Below, in pieces: positions 16,926-24,167 of a DNA stretch of 64,000 nt (position 1 is its first letter; every line of letters starts with the position of its first letter). Where the stretch lies: positions 1,406,001-1,470,000 of the forward strand of contig NZ_CP060404.1 in assembly GCF_014295035.1 (NCBI RefSeq). The letters run 5' to 3'. The notes under the pieces are model-generated. The model saw nothing but the letters and a program-made list of their open reading frames with translations. It was not told the origin of the DNA and made no database searches. The position numbers were made by a program, and so were the translations under genes. Source of the DNA: Streptomyces buecherae (GTDB lineage: Bacteria > Actinomycetota > Actinomycetes > Streptomycetales > Streptomycetaceae).

Positions 16926-18160
16926 GGCCGGATCTCCCAGGTGTGGGCGGCCAGGAAGCGCGCCACGGCCTCGTCGACGGCCCGCTGGTCGGTGCCGGTG
17001 GCGCACAGTACGCCGAGGAAGTCGCGGTTGGTGTGGTGCAGCGGTCGGTGGGTGCCGATCTCGCGCAGCGGGCGGTAGTCGAGGCGTACGCCGTCGTGGA
17101 CGGTCTCGCTCGGGCCCGGCGCGGCGGTCAGCGTGCCGGCGCGGTCGGCGATCACGTACTCCATCCGCATCCGGCCGGCGTGGTCGGTGACCAGCGACGG
17201 GGGCAGGGGCTGGCCGGCGTGGGTGCGCAGGACGTGTGCGAAGAGCGGGATGCCGAGGACGTCGGCCAGGGCCAGGTCGCAGCGGTCGCCGATGGCCCGG
17301 TAGTTGACCTCGATGATCCTGGCGCGCCCACCCTGCACCACGTACTCGGTGTGGCAGGCGCCGAACCCCACGCCCAGCGCGCGCAGTTGGGCCAGCACCT
17401 GGTCGGCGTGCGGGGCGGGGCCCGGCAGCAGGCGCAGTCGCTCCTCGACGAAGTGCGGCGGCGGGGACAGTTCGGTGGCGAAGGCGGCGACGGGGTGCAG
17501 AAAGGTGCCGTCGCCCAGGGTCTCCAGCGTGTGCAACGGCCCGGCCAGGAACTCCTCGACCACCAGGGCGGCGCCGGGCCGCCGGGCCGCTATCTCGCGG
17601 CAGCGGGCCAGGAGTTCGGCCTCGTCCGCCGCGAGGAAGACGTCCTCGCTCGCGACGCCCTCGCGCGGCTTGACCACGCAGGGGTAGGGCGGGTCGGCCC
17701 GTCGTACCGCGCGCGCCAGGCGTTCGGGGTCGGCCGGGGGCGGCTCCGGGTGGAGTTCGGCGGAGAAGACGACGTCCTGCCCGGCCTCGGCGAGCGCGCG
17801 CCGTAGTTGGGCCTTGTTCTTGGTCCGCAGCGCCGCGCGCCAGTCCTTGCCCGGCAGCCCGAAGAAGTCGGCGGCCAGCGCGGTCTGCGCCTGGAGGTGG
17901 TCGCTGTTGCTGAACACCGCGTCGGGCCGGCCGGTGGCCGCGATGGCGGCGATGACCGCGCGGAAGTCCGTGACGTCGCAGGCGAGGTACGTCAGCTCGG
18001 GCAGCGTGCCGCCCGTGGCGGCGTACCGGTCGTAGGCGCGCTCGTGGGCGGCCGGCTGGTCGGTGAGGACGGTGACGGCGCAGCCGAGCCGGGCGGCGGC
18101 GGGGAGGAAGCCCTCCGTGACGGAGTCGGTGGGGTTGACGGCAAGGAGGTGGAGCCGCAC
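16922..18160 (-). CDS. ATP-grasp ligase of siderophore operon (PvsA-like)
   Basis: A 412-residue ATP-grasp carboxylate-amine ligase. It shows the N-terminal 'LLAVNPTDSV' fold, an ATP-grasp core with 'PCVVKPREGVASEDVF' (ATP-binding Lys) around residues 165-180, 'ALVVEEFLAGP', and the metal-binding 'ARIIEVNYRAIGDRCDLA' near 280-300. The family makes amide bonds through acyl-phosphates. It begins with GTG at 18160 and is the first gene of the iron-regulated operon, 78 bp after the iron box. In vibrioferrin clusters the first gene, pvsA, is exactly such an ATP-grasp enzyme. No secretion signal. Confidence 0.86.
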   Translation of the reverse strand: MRLHLLAVNPTDSVTEGFLPAAARLGCAVTVLTDQPAAHERAYDRYAATGGTLPELTYLACDVTDFRAVIAAIAATGRPDAVFSNSDHLQAQTALAADFFGLPGKDWRAALRTKNKAQLRRALAEAGQDVVFSAELHPEPPPADPERLARAVRRADPPYPCVVKPREGVASEDVFLAADEAELLARCREIAARRPGAALVVEEFLAGPLHTLETLGDGTFLHPVAAFATELSPPPHFVEERLRLLPGPAPHADQVLAQLRALGVGFGACHTEYVVQGGRARIIEVNYRAIGDRCDLALADVLGIPLFAHVLRTHAGQPLPPSLVTDHAGRMRMEYVIADRAGTLTAAPGPSETVHDGVRLDYRPLREIGTHRPLHHTNRDFLGVLCATGTDQRAVDEAVARFLAAHTWEIRP

Positions 18161-18237
18161 GGGCGGGGGGAGCCTTTCAGCGCAGGGGCGAACCCTTCGG
18201 GCGGGACAGCGAGGAGATCATTTCGCTCGACCAGACA

Positions 18238-18256
18238 GTAGGTTAGGTTTACCTAA
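18238..18256. promoter_or_regulatory. iron box (DmdR/IdeR operator)
   Basis: GTAGGTTAGGTTTACCTAA matches the 19-bp actinobacterial iron box (TTAGGTTAGGCTCACCTAA-like) at 16 positions and keeps the TTAGG...ACCTAA core. It lies 78 bp upstream of the ATP-grasp start. DmdR1/IdeR with Fe2+ would repress the siderophore operon from here. Confidence 0.85.
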
Positions 18257-18755
18257 GTCTGTCAATTCGGCACCTTCCGCCGTCAGGTGCCCCATCAGCC
18301 ACCCTCCGCCGGCGGCGTGCGCACCGGTCGCCGCACGCCTCGCGCGACGCCCGCGCCACCGGTCGCCCCTCGCCCCACCCGGCCCCCTCATCGCCAGCTC
18401 CCCCTTCGCCGCGCCCCCACGCCCGGCGCCCCGCACCACGCACGGGCGCCGGCTTCCGCCGGGGCGCCGGCTCCGGCCGGGGCCCCCGGCCGGCACCGCT
18501 GACGGTAGTCGCCCCGATCGAGTGGCACCCCCGCCCGTGGGAGCGTTCCCCCTGACGGGTCACGCACGGCGACGACGTTCGGCCACGCGGCGCGGGAAAG
18601 GGCGCGGGCGCGGTGGGAGACGGCAAGCGGGCCAGGGGAGTTCGGGGACGCGGGCTTCGGAGGGGGCGACGGGGGCCACCGGGAGTGGGGTTGGCCCGGG
18701 CCCACGCTGGGGCTGCCCGGTGGCCGGGTCTCGGCGAGGGGGTGGGGCGGGTGCG
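18257..18755. other. non-coding spacer
   Basis: About 500 bp between the iron box and the end of the carboxyltransferase gene. It is extremely GC-rich with short Pro/Gly-type repeats in all frames. I see no gene, tRNA or clear terminator. Confidence 0.5.
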
Positions 18756-20465
18756 CTAGCCGCGGCCCGCCGCGCGGCGGGCGGCGAGGCGCGCCGCGGG
18801 GTCCTGGGCGCGGAGGGTGGCGAGTTCGTCGCCGAGGATCGCGCCGAGGCGGGCCAGGAACGCGTGCGGCGCGTCGGCCGCGTCCGCCTCCGGGCCGGGC
18901 CCCCGCGCCACCGCCGGGCCGGCGCCGTCCGACGGCCGCCGCTGGGCCCCTTCCCGCTCCCGCGCCCGCGCTTGCGGGGCCTCCTCCACGATCCGGTCCA
19001 CGATGCCCGCCGCGAGCAGGTCGGCCGAGCGCACGCCCTGGCGGGCGGCCACCTCGTCGGCCCGCTCCGTGGTCCGGTACAGGATGGCCGACGCGCCCTC
19101 CGGCGGCAGCGGCGACAGCCACGCGTGCCGGGCCGCCAGCACCCGGTCGGCGGGCAGCAGGGCCAACGCGCCGCCGCCGGCGCCCTGGCCGAGCAACAGG
19201 CACAGCGTCGGCGCGGGCAGCGTCACCAGGTCGGCCAGGCACCGGGCGATCTCCCCCGCCAGGCCACCCTCCTCGGCGGCCTGGCTCAACGCGGCCCCCG
19301 CCGTGTCCACGACGGTCAGCAGCGGCAGGCCCAACTCGGCGGCGACGCGCATGCCGCGCCGCGCCGTACGCAGCCCGGCCGGGCCGAGCGGCTGCCCAAC
19401 GCCGGCCTCGGGGCGGACGGCGGCGTCGGGCTCAGGGCCGGGATCGGGGTGGCCCCGGTCGTGGCCGAGGACGACGCACGGCGTGCCGCCCACCCGGGCC
19501 AGCGCGAGGAGCATGCCCGGATCGTGCTCCCCGGCGCCGGTGCCGCTCAGCGGCGTGACGTCATCGGCCGCGACCCGCAACAGCGCCCGCACGCCGGGGC
19601 GTTCCGGACGGCGCGAGCGCCGGATCGACTCGGCGGCCTCGGGCACCGCACCGTCGCCGGGCGCCCCGTCGTGCCCCGGCGCGTCGGCCGGGGCCTCGGC
19701 GGCGGGCCCGACGGCTGGCTCTTCCGCCGGGCCACCGCTCCAACAGTCGGCCGGGCCGACGGCCGGAGCGGTGGCCCGGCCGGCGCCGCGCAGGACGCGC
19801 AGGGCGCGCGCCGCGGCGTCGGGCAGTTCGGCCGTCGGCAGCACCGCGTCCACCAGGCCGTGGGCGTACAGGTGCTCGGCGACTTGTACGCCCTCGGGGA
19901 ACCGCTCGCCGTAGAGCGCCTCGTGCACCCGGGGCCCCAGGAAGCCGATGAGCGCGCCCGGTTCGGCGGTGGTGACGTGGCCGAGCGAGCCCCAGGACGC
20001 GAAGACGCCGCCGGTGGTGGGGTGGCGCAGGTGGACGAGGTAGGGCAGGCCGGCCGCCTTGTGGGCCGCGATGGCCGCGGTGACCTTCACCATCTGCACG
20101 AAGGCAACGGTGCCCTCCTGCATCCGGGTCCCGCCGGACGCGGGCGCGGCCAGCAGCGGCAGCCGCTCCGCGGTGGCCCGCCGCACGGCCCGTACCAGCC
20201 GCTCCCCCGCCGCGACCCCGATCGACCCGGCCAGGAAGCCGAACTCGCAGGCGACGACGGCCACCCGCGCCCCGTCGAGCAGGCCGCTGCCGGTGATGAC
20301 GGACTCGTCGAGCCCCGTGCGCTCGCGGGCGCGCGCCAGGTCGGCGCGGTACTCCGGGTCGGCGGTGGACACCGTGACCGGCTCGTCCCAGCAGCGCCAG
20401 CTCCCGGGGGCGACGACGGTCTCGATCAGTTCACGCGCGGTCGGACGGGAGTGCGTTCCGGTCAT
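18756..20465 (-). CDS. fused acyl-CoA carboxyltransferase (AccD-AccA type)
   Basis: A 569-residue protein joining both carboxyltransferase halves of acetyl/acyl-CoA carboxylase. The N-terminal half (~1-225) is AccD-like: 'GSGLLDGARVAVVACEFGFLAGSIG', 'PASGGTRMQEGTVAFVQM'. The C-terminal half (~310-500) is AccA-like: 'LPLLTVVDTAGAAL', 'LLGQGAGGGALALL', 'LSPLPPEGASAILYRT'. A low-complexity linker (~225-285) joins them, and the AccD zinc-ribbon cysteines are absent. It transfers carboxyl from biotin-carrier protein to acyl-CoA. ATG 20465 is preferred to GTG 20471. No biotin-carboxylase gene is adjacent. Malonyl-CoA production is the usual role; a methylmalonyl role cannot be excluded. Confidence 0.83.
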   Translation of the reverse strand: MTGTHSRPTARELIETVVAPGSWRCWDEPVTVSTADPEYRADLARARERTGLDESVITGSGLLDGARVAVVACEFGFLAGSIGVAAGERLVRAVRRATAERLPLLAAPASGGTRMQEGTVAFVQMVKVTAAIAAHKAAGLPYLVHLRHPTTGGVFASWGSLGHVTTAEPGALIGFLGPRVHEALYGERFPEGVQVAEHLYAHGLVDAVLPTAELPDAAARALRVLRGAGRATAPAVGPADCWSGGPAEEPAVGPAAEAPADAPGHDGAPGDGAVPEAAESIRRSRRPERPGVRALLRVAADDVTPLSGTGAGEHDPGMLLALARVGGTPCVVLGHDRGHPDPGPEPDAAVRPEAGVGQPLGPAGLRTARRGMRVAAELGLPLLTVVDTAGAALSQAAEEGGLAGEIARCLADLVTLPAPTLCLLLGQGAGGGALALLPADRVLAARHAWLSPLPPEGASAILYRTTERADEVAARQGVRSADLLAAGIVDRIVEEAPQARAREREGAQRRPSDGAGPAVARGPGPEADAADAPHAFLARLGAILGDELATLRAQDPAARLAARRAAGRG

Positions 20466-20699
20466 GGGCACACCATGCCACGTCCGGGTTCCGCCGCGCT
20501 GCCGCTTGCCCCGTCCCAGGTCAGTGCCCTAATCCGGGCCCCGTTCCGGTCCATCCGACGGGTGTGCGGGCCTGGGCTCGTTCGGAGAAAGTCCGGAAGG
20601 CGAACTTGACTTCAGGTTCGGTTGAAGTTGCATCGTTTTTCTGATGGTGCTGATCGCACCCGTGGAACGGCGCCGTCGGCCGAGCGGAGGGGGTTTCCG

Positions 20700-21332
20700 G
20701 TGAGGGTGGAAGTCTGGGTGGACGTGCTCTGCCCCTGGGGTTACATCGGCAAGCGGCGACTGGAGCGGGCACTGGCCCGGTTCGACGGACGGGCCGAGGT
20801 GGAGATCGTGTGGCGGAGCCTGGAGCTCGATCCCGGCAGCCCGCGGACCACGAGCGGGCCCATCGCGGACCTGCTCGTGGAGTACGGCGTGTACGAGAGC
20901 CGGCGGGCGGCGCTCCGGCAGTTCGAGATGATCACGTATCTGGGGCAGCAGGAGGGGCTGGAGCTGCGGCCCGCCACTACGGTGCCGGCGAACTCCTTCG
21001 ACGCGCACCGGCTGTTGCACCTGGCCGCCGAGCGCGGGCAGGCCGACGCCATGATCGAGCGGCTGCTGCGCGGCTGTCTGACCGAGAACGTGAACGTGGC
21101 CGACCACGCCGCGCTGGTGTCGCTGGGCCGCGAGGTGGGGCTCGACCACGCGGAGATGTGGGCGGTCCTGGACAGCGACGCGTACGCGGGGAGCGTGCTG
21201 GCCGACCGCGACCTGGCGCGGGAGCGCGGCCTGCGGGGCTCGCCGACGTTCGTGGTCGGCGGGCAGGCCGCGCCGCTGGGCGCGCCGTCGGTGGACACGC
21301 TCCTTGAGCTGCTGGGGCAGCCGGTGGGGTGA
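20700..21332 (+). CDS. DsbA/FrnE-family thioredoxin-fold protein, CPWG variant
   Basis: A 210-residue thioredoxin-fold protein of the FrnE/2-hydroxychromene-isomerase-like DsbA group. Landmarks: 'VDVLCPWGYIGKRRLE' at the N-terminus, 'NSFDAHRLLHLA', and the C-terminal 'RGLRGSPTFVVGG' cis-proline motif. The family usually has CPWC; here the second Cys is Gly (CPWG, Cys11), so it cannot form the standard disulfide and may act as a monothiol or glutathione/mycothiol-type enzyme. I use GTG 20700, 5-8 bases after a GGAGGGGG site; the longer frame to 20622 lacks one. Cytosolic, no signal peptide. Confidence 0.83.
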   Translation: MRVEVWVDVLCPWGYIGKRRLERALARFDGRAEVEIVWRSLELDPGSPRTTSGPIADLLVEYGVYESRRAALRQFEMITYLGQQEGLELRPATTVPANSFDAHRLLHLAAERGQADAMIERLLRGCLTENVNVADHAALVSLGREVGLDHAEMWAVLDSDAYAGSVLADRDLARERGLRGSPTFVVGGQAAPLGAPSVDTLLELLGQPVG

Positions 21333-21344
21333 CCCGCGGGGATG

Positions 21345-21386
21345 CCCCGGGTCGGGCCGCTGCGGAGGAGGCGGCCCGACCCGGGG
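21345..21386. terminator. bidirectional terminator
   Basis: A perfect 16-bp stem (21345-21360 with 21371-21386) with a 10-base loop lies between convergent genes, 13 bp after the FrnE-like stop and 17 bp after the SDR stop on the other strand. Confidence 0.75.
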
Positions 21387-21402
21387 TGACCGGCCCGGCT
21401 GG

Positions 21403-22143
21403 TCAGCGCGTGTCGCGCAGCCAGTCCCGGTAGTGCGTGGGGGCCAGGTGGGCGCCGGGCCCGGCGGTGAGCACGTCACCGGTGACGGCGGCGAACATGC
21501 CGGCGGTGTCGTCGGTACGCACGGGCCGGCCGTCGTGCCGGGCCGCCAGGGTGATCCTGCCGAGTTCGTCCAGCGGGAAGACCTCGGGGCCCGCGACGTC
21601 CCGCACGCCGTTGAGCGGCTCGCCGGTGGCGACGTCGACGACCGCGTCCACGACGTCCGCCGCGGCCATCGGCTGGACGCGGGTGGCGGGCAGGCGGACG
21701 GCGCTCTCGTCCGAGGTCCAGGACAGGACCGCGTCGACGAACTCGAAGAACTGGGTGGCGCGCACGATGGAGTAGGGCGTCGGGCCCTGCCGCAGCAGTT
21801 CCTCCTGGAGGGTCTTGGCTCGGTAGTAGTCGAGTTGGGGCACCTGGTCCACGCCGACGATGGACAGGATCACCTGGTGCCGGACGCCGGCCCGCTCGCC
21901 GGCCGCGAGCAGGTTGCCCGTGGCGATGCGGAAGAAGTCCAGCGACGCCGCGTCGAACGTGGGCGAGTTCGCCACGTTGACCACGGTCTCGGCGCCCGTC
22001 AGGGCCTGGTCGAGCCCCTCGCCGGTGAGCAGGTCGACCCCGGTGGACGGCGCGGCGGGCACGGCCTCGTGCCCCGCCGCGGCCAGCTCGCGGACCACCT
22101 GCGAGCCGATCAGTCCGGTACCGCCGATGACGGTGAGCTTCAT
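21403..22143 (-). CDS. NAD(P)-binding SDR / NmrA-like oxidoreductase
   Basis: A 246-residue atypical short-chain dehydrogenase. The N-terminal 'KLTVIGGTGLIGSQVV' contains the GGxGxxG dinucleotide loop (residues 7-13). 'ETVVNVANSPTF' and 'HQVILSIVGVDQVPQLDYYRAK' contain the family's YxxxK-like pair. 'PTPYSIVRATQFFEFVD' is typical of NmrA/SDR_a5 proteins, which include quinone reductases and redox sensors. It is divergent from an Rrf2 regulator with two operators in between and is the probable regulated gene. Substrate unknown. Confidence 0.87.
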   Translation of the reverse strand: MKLTVIGGTGLIGSQVVRELAAAGHEAVPAAPSTGVDLLTGEGLDQALTGAETVVNVANSPTFDAASLDFFRIATGNLLAAGERAGVRHQVILSIVGVDQVPQLDYYRAKTLQEELLRQGPTPYSIVRATQFFEFVDAVLSWTSDESAVRLPATRVQPMAAADVVDAVVDVATGEPLNGVRDVAGPEVFPLDELGRITLAARHDGRPVRTDDTAGMFAAVTGDVLTAGPGAHLAPTHYRDWLRDTR

Positions 22144-22207
22144 GACTCTCGCCTTTCACGCAAGTGCCCGGGGGCACGCCGGTGTCGGTCGGAGGCCGCG
22201 CCTCCAA

Positions 22208-22228
22208 CTCGGACACTTCTTGTCCGAG
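22208..22228. promoter_or_regulatory. Rrf2 operator copy 1
   Basis: CTCGGACA, 5 bases, TGTCCGAG: perfect 8-bp inverted repeat, 65 bp upstream of the SDR gene and 68 bp from the Rrf2 start. Confidence 0.65.
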
Positions 22229-22233
22229 ATAAT

Positions 22234-22256
22234 AGTCGGATATTCTTCGTCCGAGT
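22234..22256. promoter_or_regulatory. Rrf2 operator copy 2
   Basis: AGTCGGA, 9 bases, TCCGAGT: 7-bp arms with one mismatch, same TCGGA/TCCGA core as copy 1, 27 bp further right (about 2.5 turns) and close to the Rrf2 promoter. The region is AT-rich by local standards. Confidence 0.5.
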
Positions 22257-22295
22257 CAAGGGAACGGGGCATCCAGCACCGAGGAGGTGTGCGGC

Positions 22296-22802
22296 GTGAA
22301 GCTGTCGGGCGGGGTCGAGTGGGCGCTGCACTGCTGTGTGGTGCTCACGACCGCGACGGATCCGGTACCCGCGGTGCGGCTGGCGGAGCTGCACGACGTC
22401 TCGGGCAGCTACCTGGCCAAGCAGTTGCAGGCGCTCTCCCGCGCGGGCCTGGTCAACTCCGTCCAGGGCAAGGCGGGCGGGTACGAACTCACCCGGGCCC
22501 CCGAGCTGATCTCCGTCCTCGACGTGGTGGAGGCCGTGGACGGCTCGCGACCCGCGTTCGTGTGCACGGAGATCCGCCAGCGCGGCCCGCTGGCGACGCC
22601 CCCGGAGAGCTGCACCCGGCCGTGTGCCATCACCCGCGCCATGGCCACCGCCGACGCGGCCTGGCGGGCGGCCCTGCGCGACATATCGATCGCCGACCTC
22701 GCCCGGGGCGTGGACGAGGACTACGGCCCGACCGCGCTCGCCGGCATCCGCACCTGGCTGACGGGCCCGGACGACGGCGACGGCGCGCCGCACGACCGCT
22801 GA
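22296..22802 (+). CDS. Rrf2-family transcriptional regulator
   Basis: A 168-residue winged-helix protein: 'GVEWALHCCVVL', the recognition helix region 'VSGSYLAKQLQALSRAGLV', and the wing 'SVQGKAGGYELTRAP'. Cys90, Cys106 and Cys110 sit where IscR/NsrR ligate an Fe-S cluster, so redox, NO or iron sensing is plausible. An N-terminal Cys pair (13, 14) is also present. GTG 22296 is chosen over GTG 22287 because GAGGAGG (22281-22287) is spaced for the former. Divergent from the SDR gene. In the YwnA-like branch the neighbour is often exactly such an SDR. Confidence 0.88.
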   Translation: MKLSGGVEWALHCCVVLTTATDPVPAVRLAELHDVSGSYLAKQLQALSRAGLVNSVQGKAGGYELTRAPELISVLDVVEAVDGSRPAFVCTEIRQRGPLATPPESCTRPCAITRAMATADAAWRAALRDISIADLARGVDEDYGPTALAGIRTWLTGPDDGDGAPHDR

Positions 22803-22875
22803 CCGGGCCGGACCGCTGACCGATACGACCGCTGACTGGCACGGCCGCTGACCGGCACGGTCGCTGACCGGCCGG
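22794..22875. repeat. imperfect ~18-bp direct repeats
   Basis: Four to five imperfect copies of a unit built around CGCTGACCGGCACGG run from the Rrf2 stop codon into the gap before the polymerase gene. They probably arose by slippage. They lie between convergent genes where a terminator would be expected. Confidence 0.6.
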
Positions 22876-22919
22876 GACGCGCACGCCTGCGCCGGGCTCG
22901 GGCGCCCCGACAGCGGCGG

Positions 22920-24167
22920 TCAGCCGACCGCCGCCGTCCCCGCCGGCCGGGCCGCGCGGGCCCCGAACCTGGCGCGGGCCCGGTCCGTCACGGCCTCGAT
23001 CCGCCGGGCCTTGTCGTCGCCCGGGTCGAACGTGAGCTGCCGGCTGGCGCGTTCGGCGGCGGTCAGGTCCTCGGCGCGCAGCGCCACCGCCCGCACCCGG
23101 GCCCGCTCCAGGGCCAGCGACTCGTGCAGCGCGTACGCGAGCGAGGTCAGCGCCGGGGTGTGCGCGGTCGGCTCGGGCAGGGTCCTGCCACGGGTGGTGA
23201 CGGAGCGGTCGGCGTAGCGGACGGTGAGCGTGAGCGCGCGGGCCACCTGCCCGTCCGCGCGCAGCCGCGAGCCGAGTTCGTCGGCGAGGGCGAGCAGCGC
23301 GCGGCGGCGCCGCACGGGGTCCAACTCGTCGCTGGAGAAGCGGTGTTCGGCCCCGATGGAGCGGGCCAGGGAGTTGGGCGTGACCGGGGCCCGGTCGATG
23401 CCGTGGGCCCGCTCGTAGACCGCCCGCCCCGCCGTGGCGCCCAGGATGCGTTGCAGGGTGCCCGGTGGGGCCGCCGCGATCTGGCCGACCTCGCCGAGAC
23501 CGTACGCGTCCAGGGTGCGGGCCGTCACCGGGCCGACCCCGTCCAGGGCGGTGGCGGGCTTGCGGGCGAGGAAGGCGGCCACGGCCCGGGGGTCGTCCGG
23601 CACCGTGTGCACCGCGCCCCGGCGCCCGCAGCACGCACCGCCCGGGACCCCCGCCTGCCGTCCGCCGCGCGCGCCGCTCCGCCGGCCACCGCCCGCCCCG
23701 CCCCGCGCGGCGCACCCGAGGCCGGCCGGCCCCGCGCCGGCACACCCGGGGTCCGGGCGCCCGTCGGCGCGCCGGCCGGCCGGCGGCTGCGCCGCGGCCA
23801 TCCGGGCGAGCAGCGGGTTCGCGGCCACGCCGACGGTGCAGTCCACGCCGTGCCGGGCCAGCGCCCGCACCCGTACGATGCCCGCCAACTCGGCGGCGTC
23901 CCGGCCGAAGTACCGCAGCGCGCCCCGTACGTCCGCCAGCGCACCGTCGGGCGGCAGCGCCTGTACGACGGGCGTCAGCTCGGCGAGCAGCGCGAGCAGC
24001 CCCGCGTAGACGTCCTCTCCGACGGGGCCGCCGTCGGGCGCGTGGAACCGTACGCACAGCACCGGCCCGGGCGCCGGGCGCTCCACGGGTCGCGGGTGCT
24101 CCCGCGCGCCGGGCGCCGCCGCGGCGTCGACTCCCGCTCCGGCTGTTTCTCGTCCCTCGTGCGTCAT
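22920..24167 (-). CDS. Y-family polymerase homologue, ImuB-like
   Basis: A 415-residue DinB-superfamily protein. The palm region starts 'VLCVRFHAPDG' and continues 'ALADVRGALRYFGRDA'. The catalytic D and DE carboxylates of true Pol IV are missing, as in ImuB, which acts as a clamp-binding adaptor. 'GVGPVTARTLDAYGLGEVGQIA' is the helix-hairpin-helix thumb, and 'SIGAEHRFSSDELDP' opens the little-finger domain. A Gly/Arg/Ala-rich insert occupies roughly residues 135-190. ATG 24167 overlaps the dnaE2 stop by 4 bp (ATGA). With DnaE2 it should form a mutagenic translesion complex; no imuA is adjacent. Confidence 0.82.
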   Translation of the reverse strand: MTHEGRETAGAGVDAAAAPGAREHPRPVERPAPGPVLCVRFHAPDGGPVGEDVYAGLLALLAELTPVVQALPPDGALADVRGALRYFGRDAAELAGIVRVRALARHGVDCTVGVAANPLLARMAAAQPPAGRRADGRPDPGCAGAGPAGLGCAARGGAGGGRRSGARGGRQAGVPGGACCGRRGAVHTVPDDPRAVAAFLARKPATALDGVGPVTARTLDAYGLGEVGQIAAAPPGTLQRILGATAGRAVYERAHGIDRAPVTPNSLARSIGAEHRFSSDELDPVRRRRALLALADELGSRLRADGQVARALTLTVRYADRSVTTRGRTLPEPTAHTPALTSLAYALHESLALERARVRAVALRAEDLTAAERASRQLTFDPGDDKARRIEAVTDRARARFGARAARPAGTAAVG

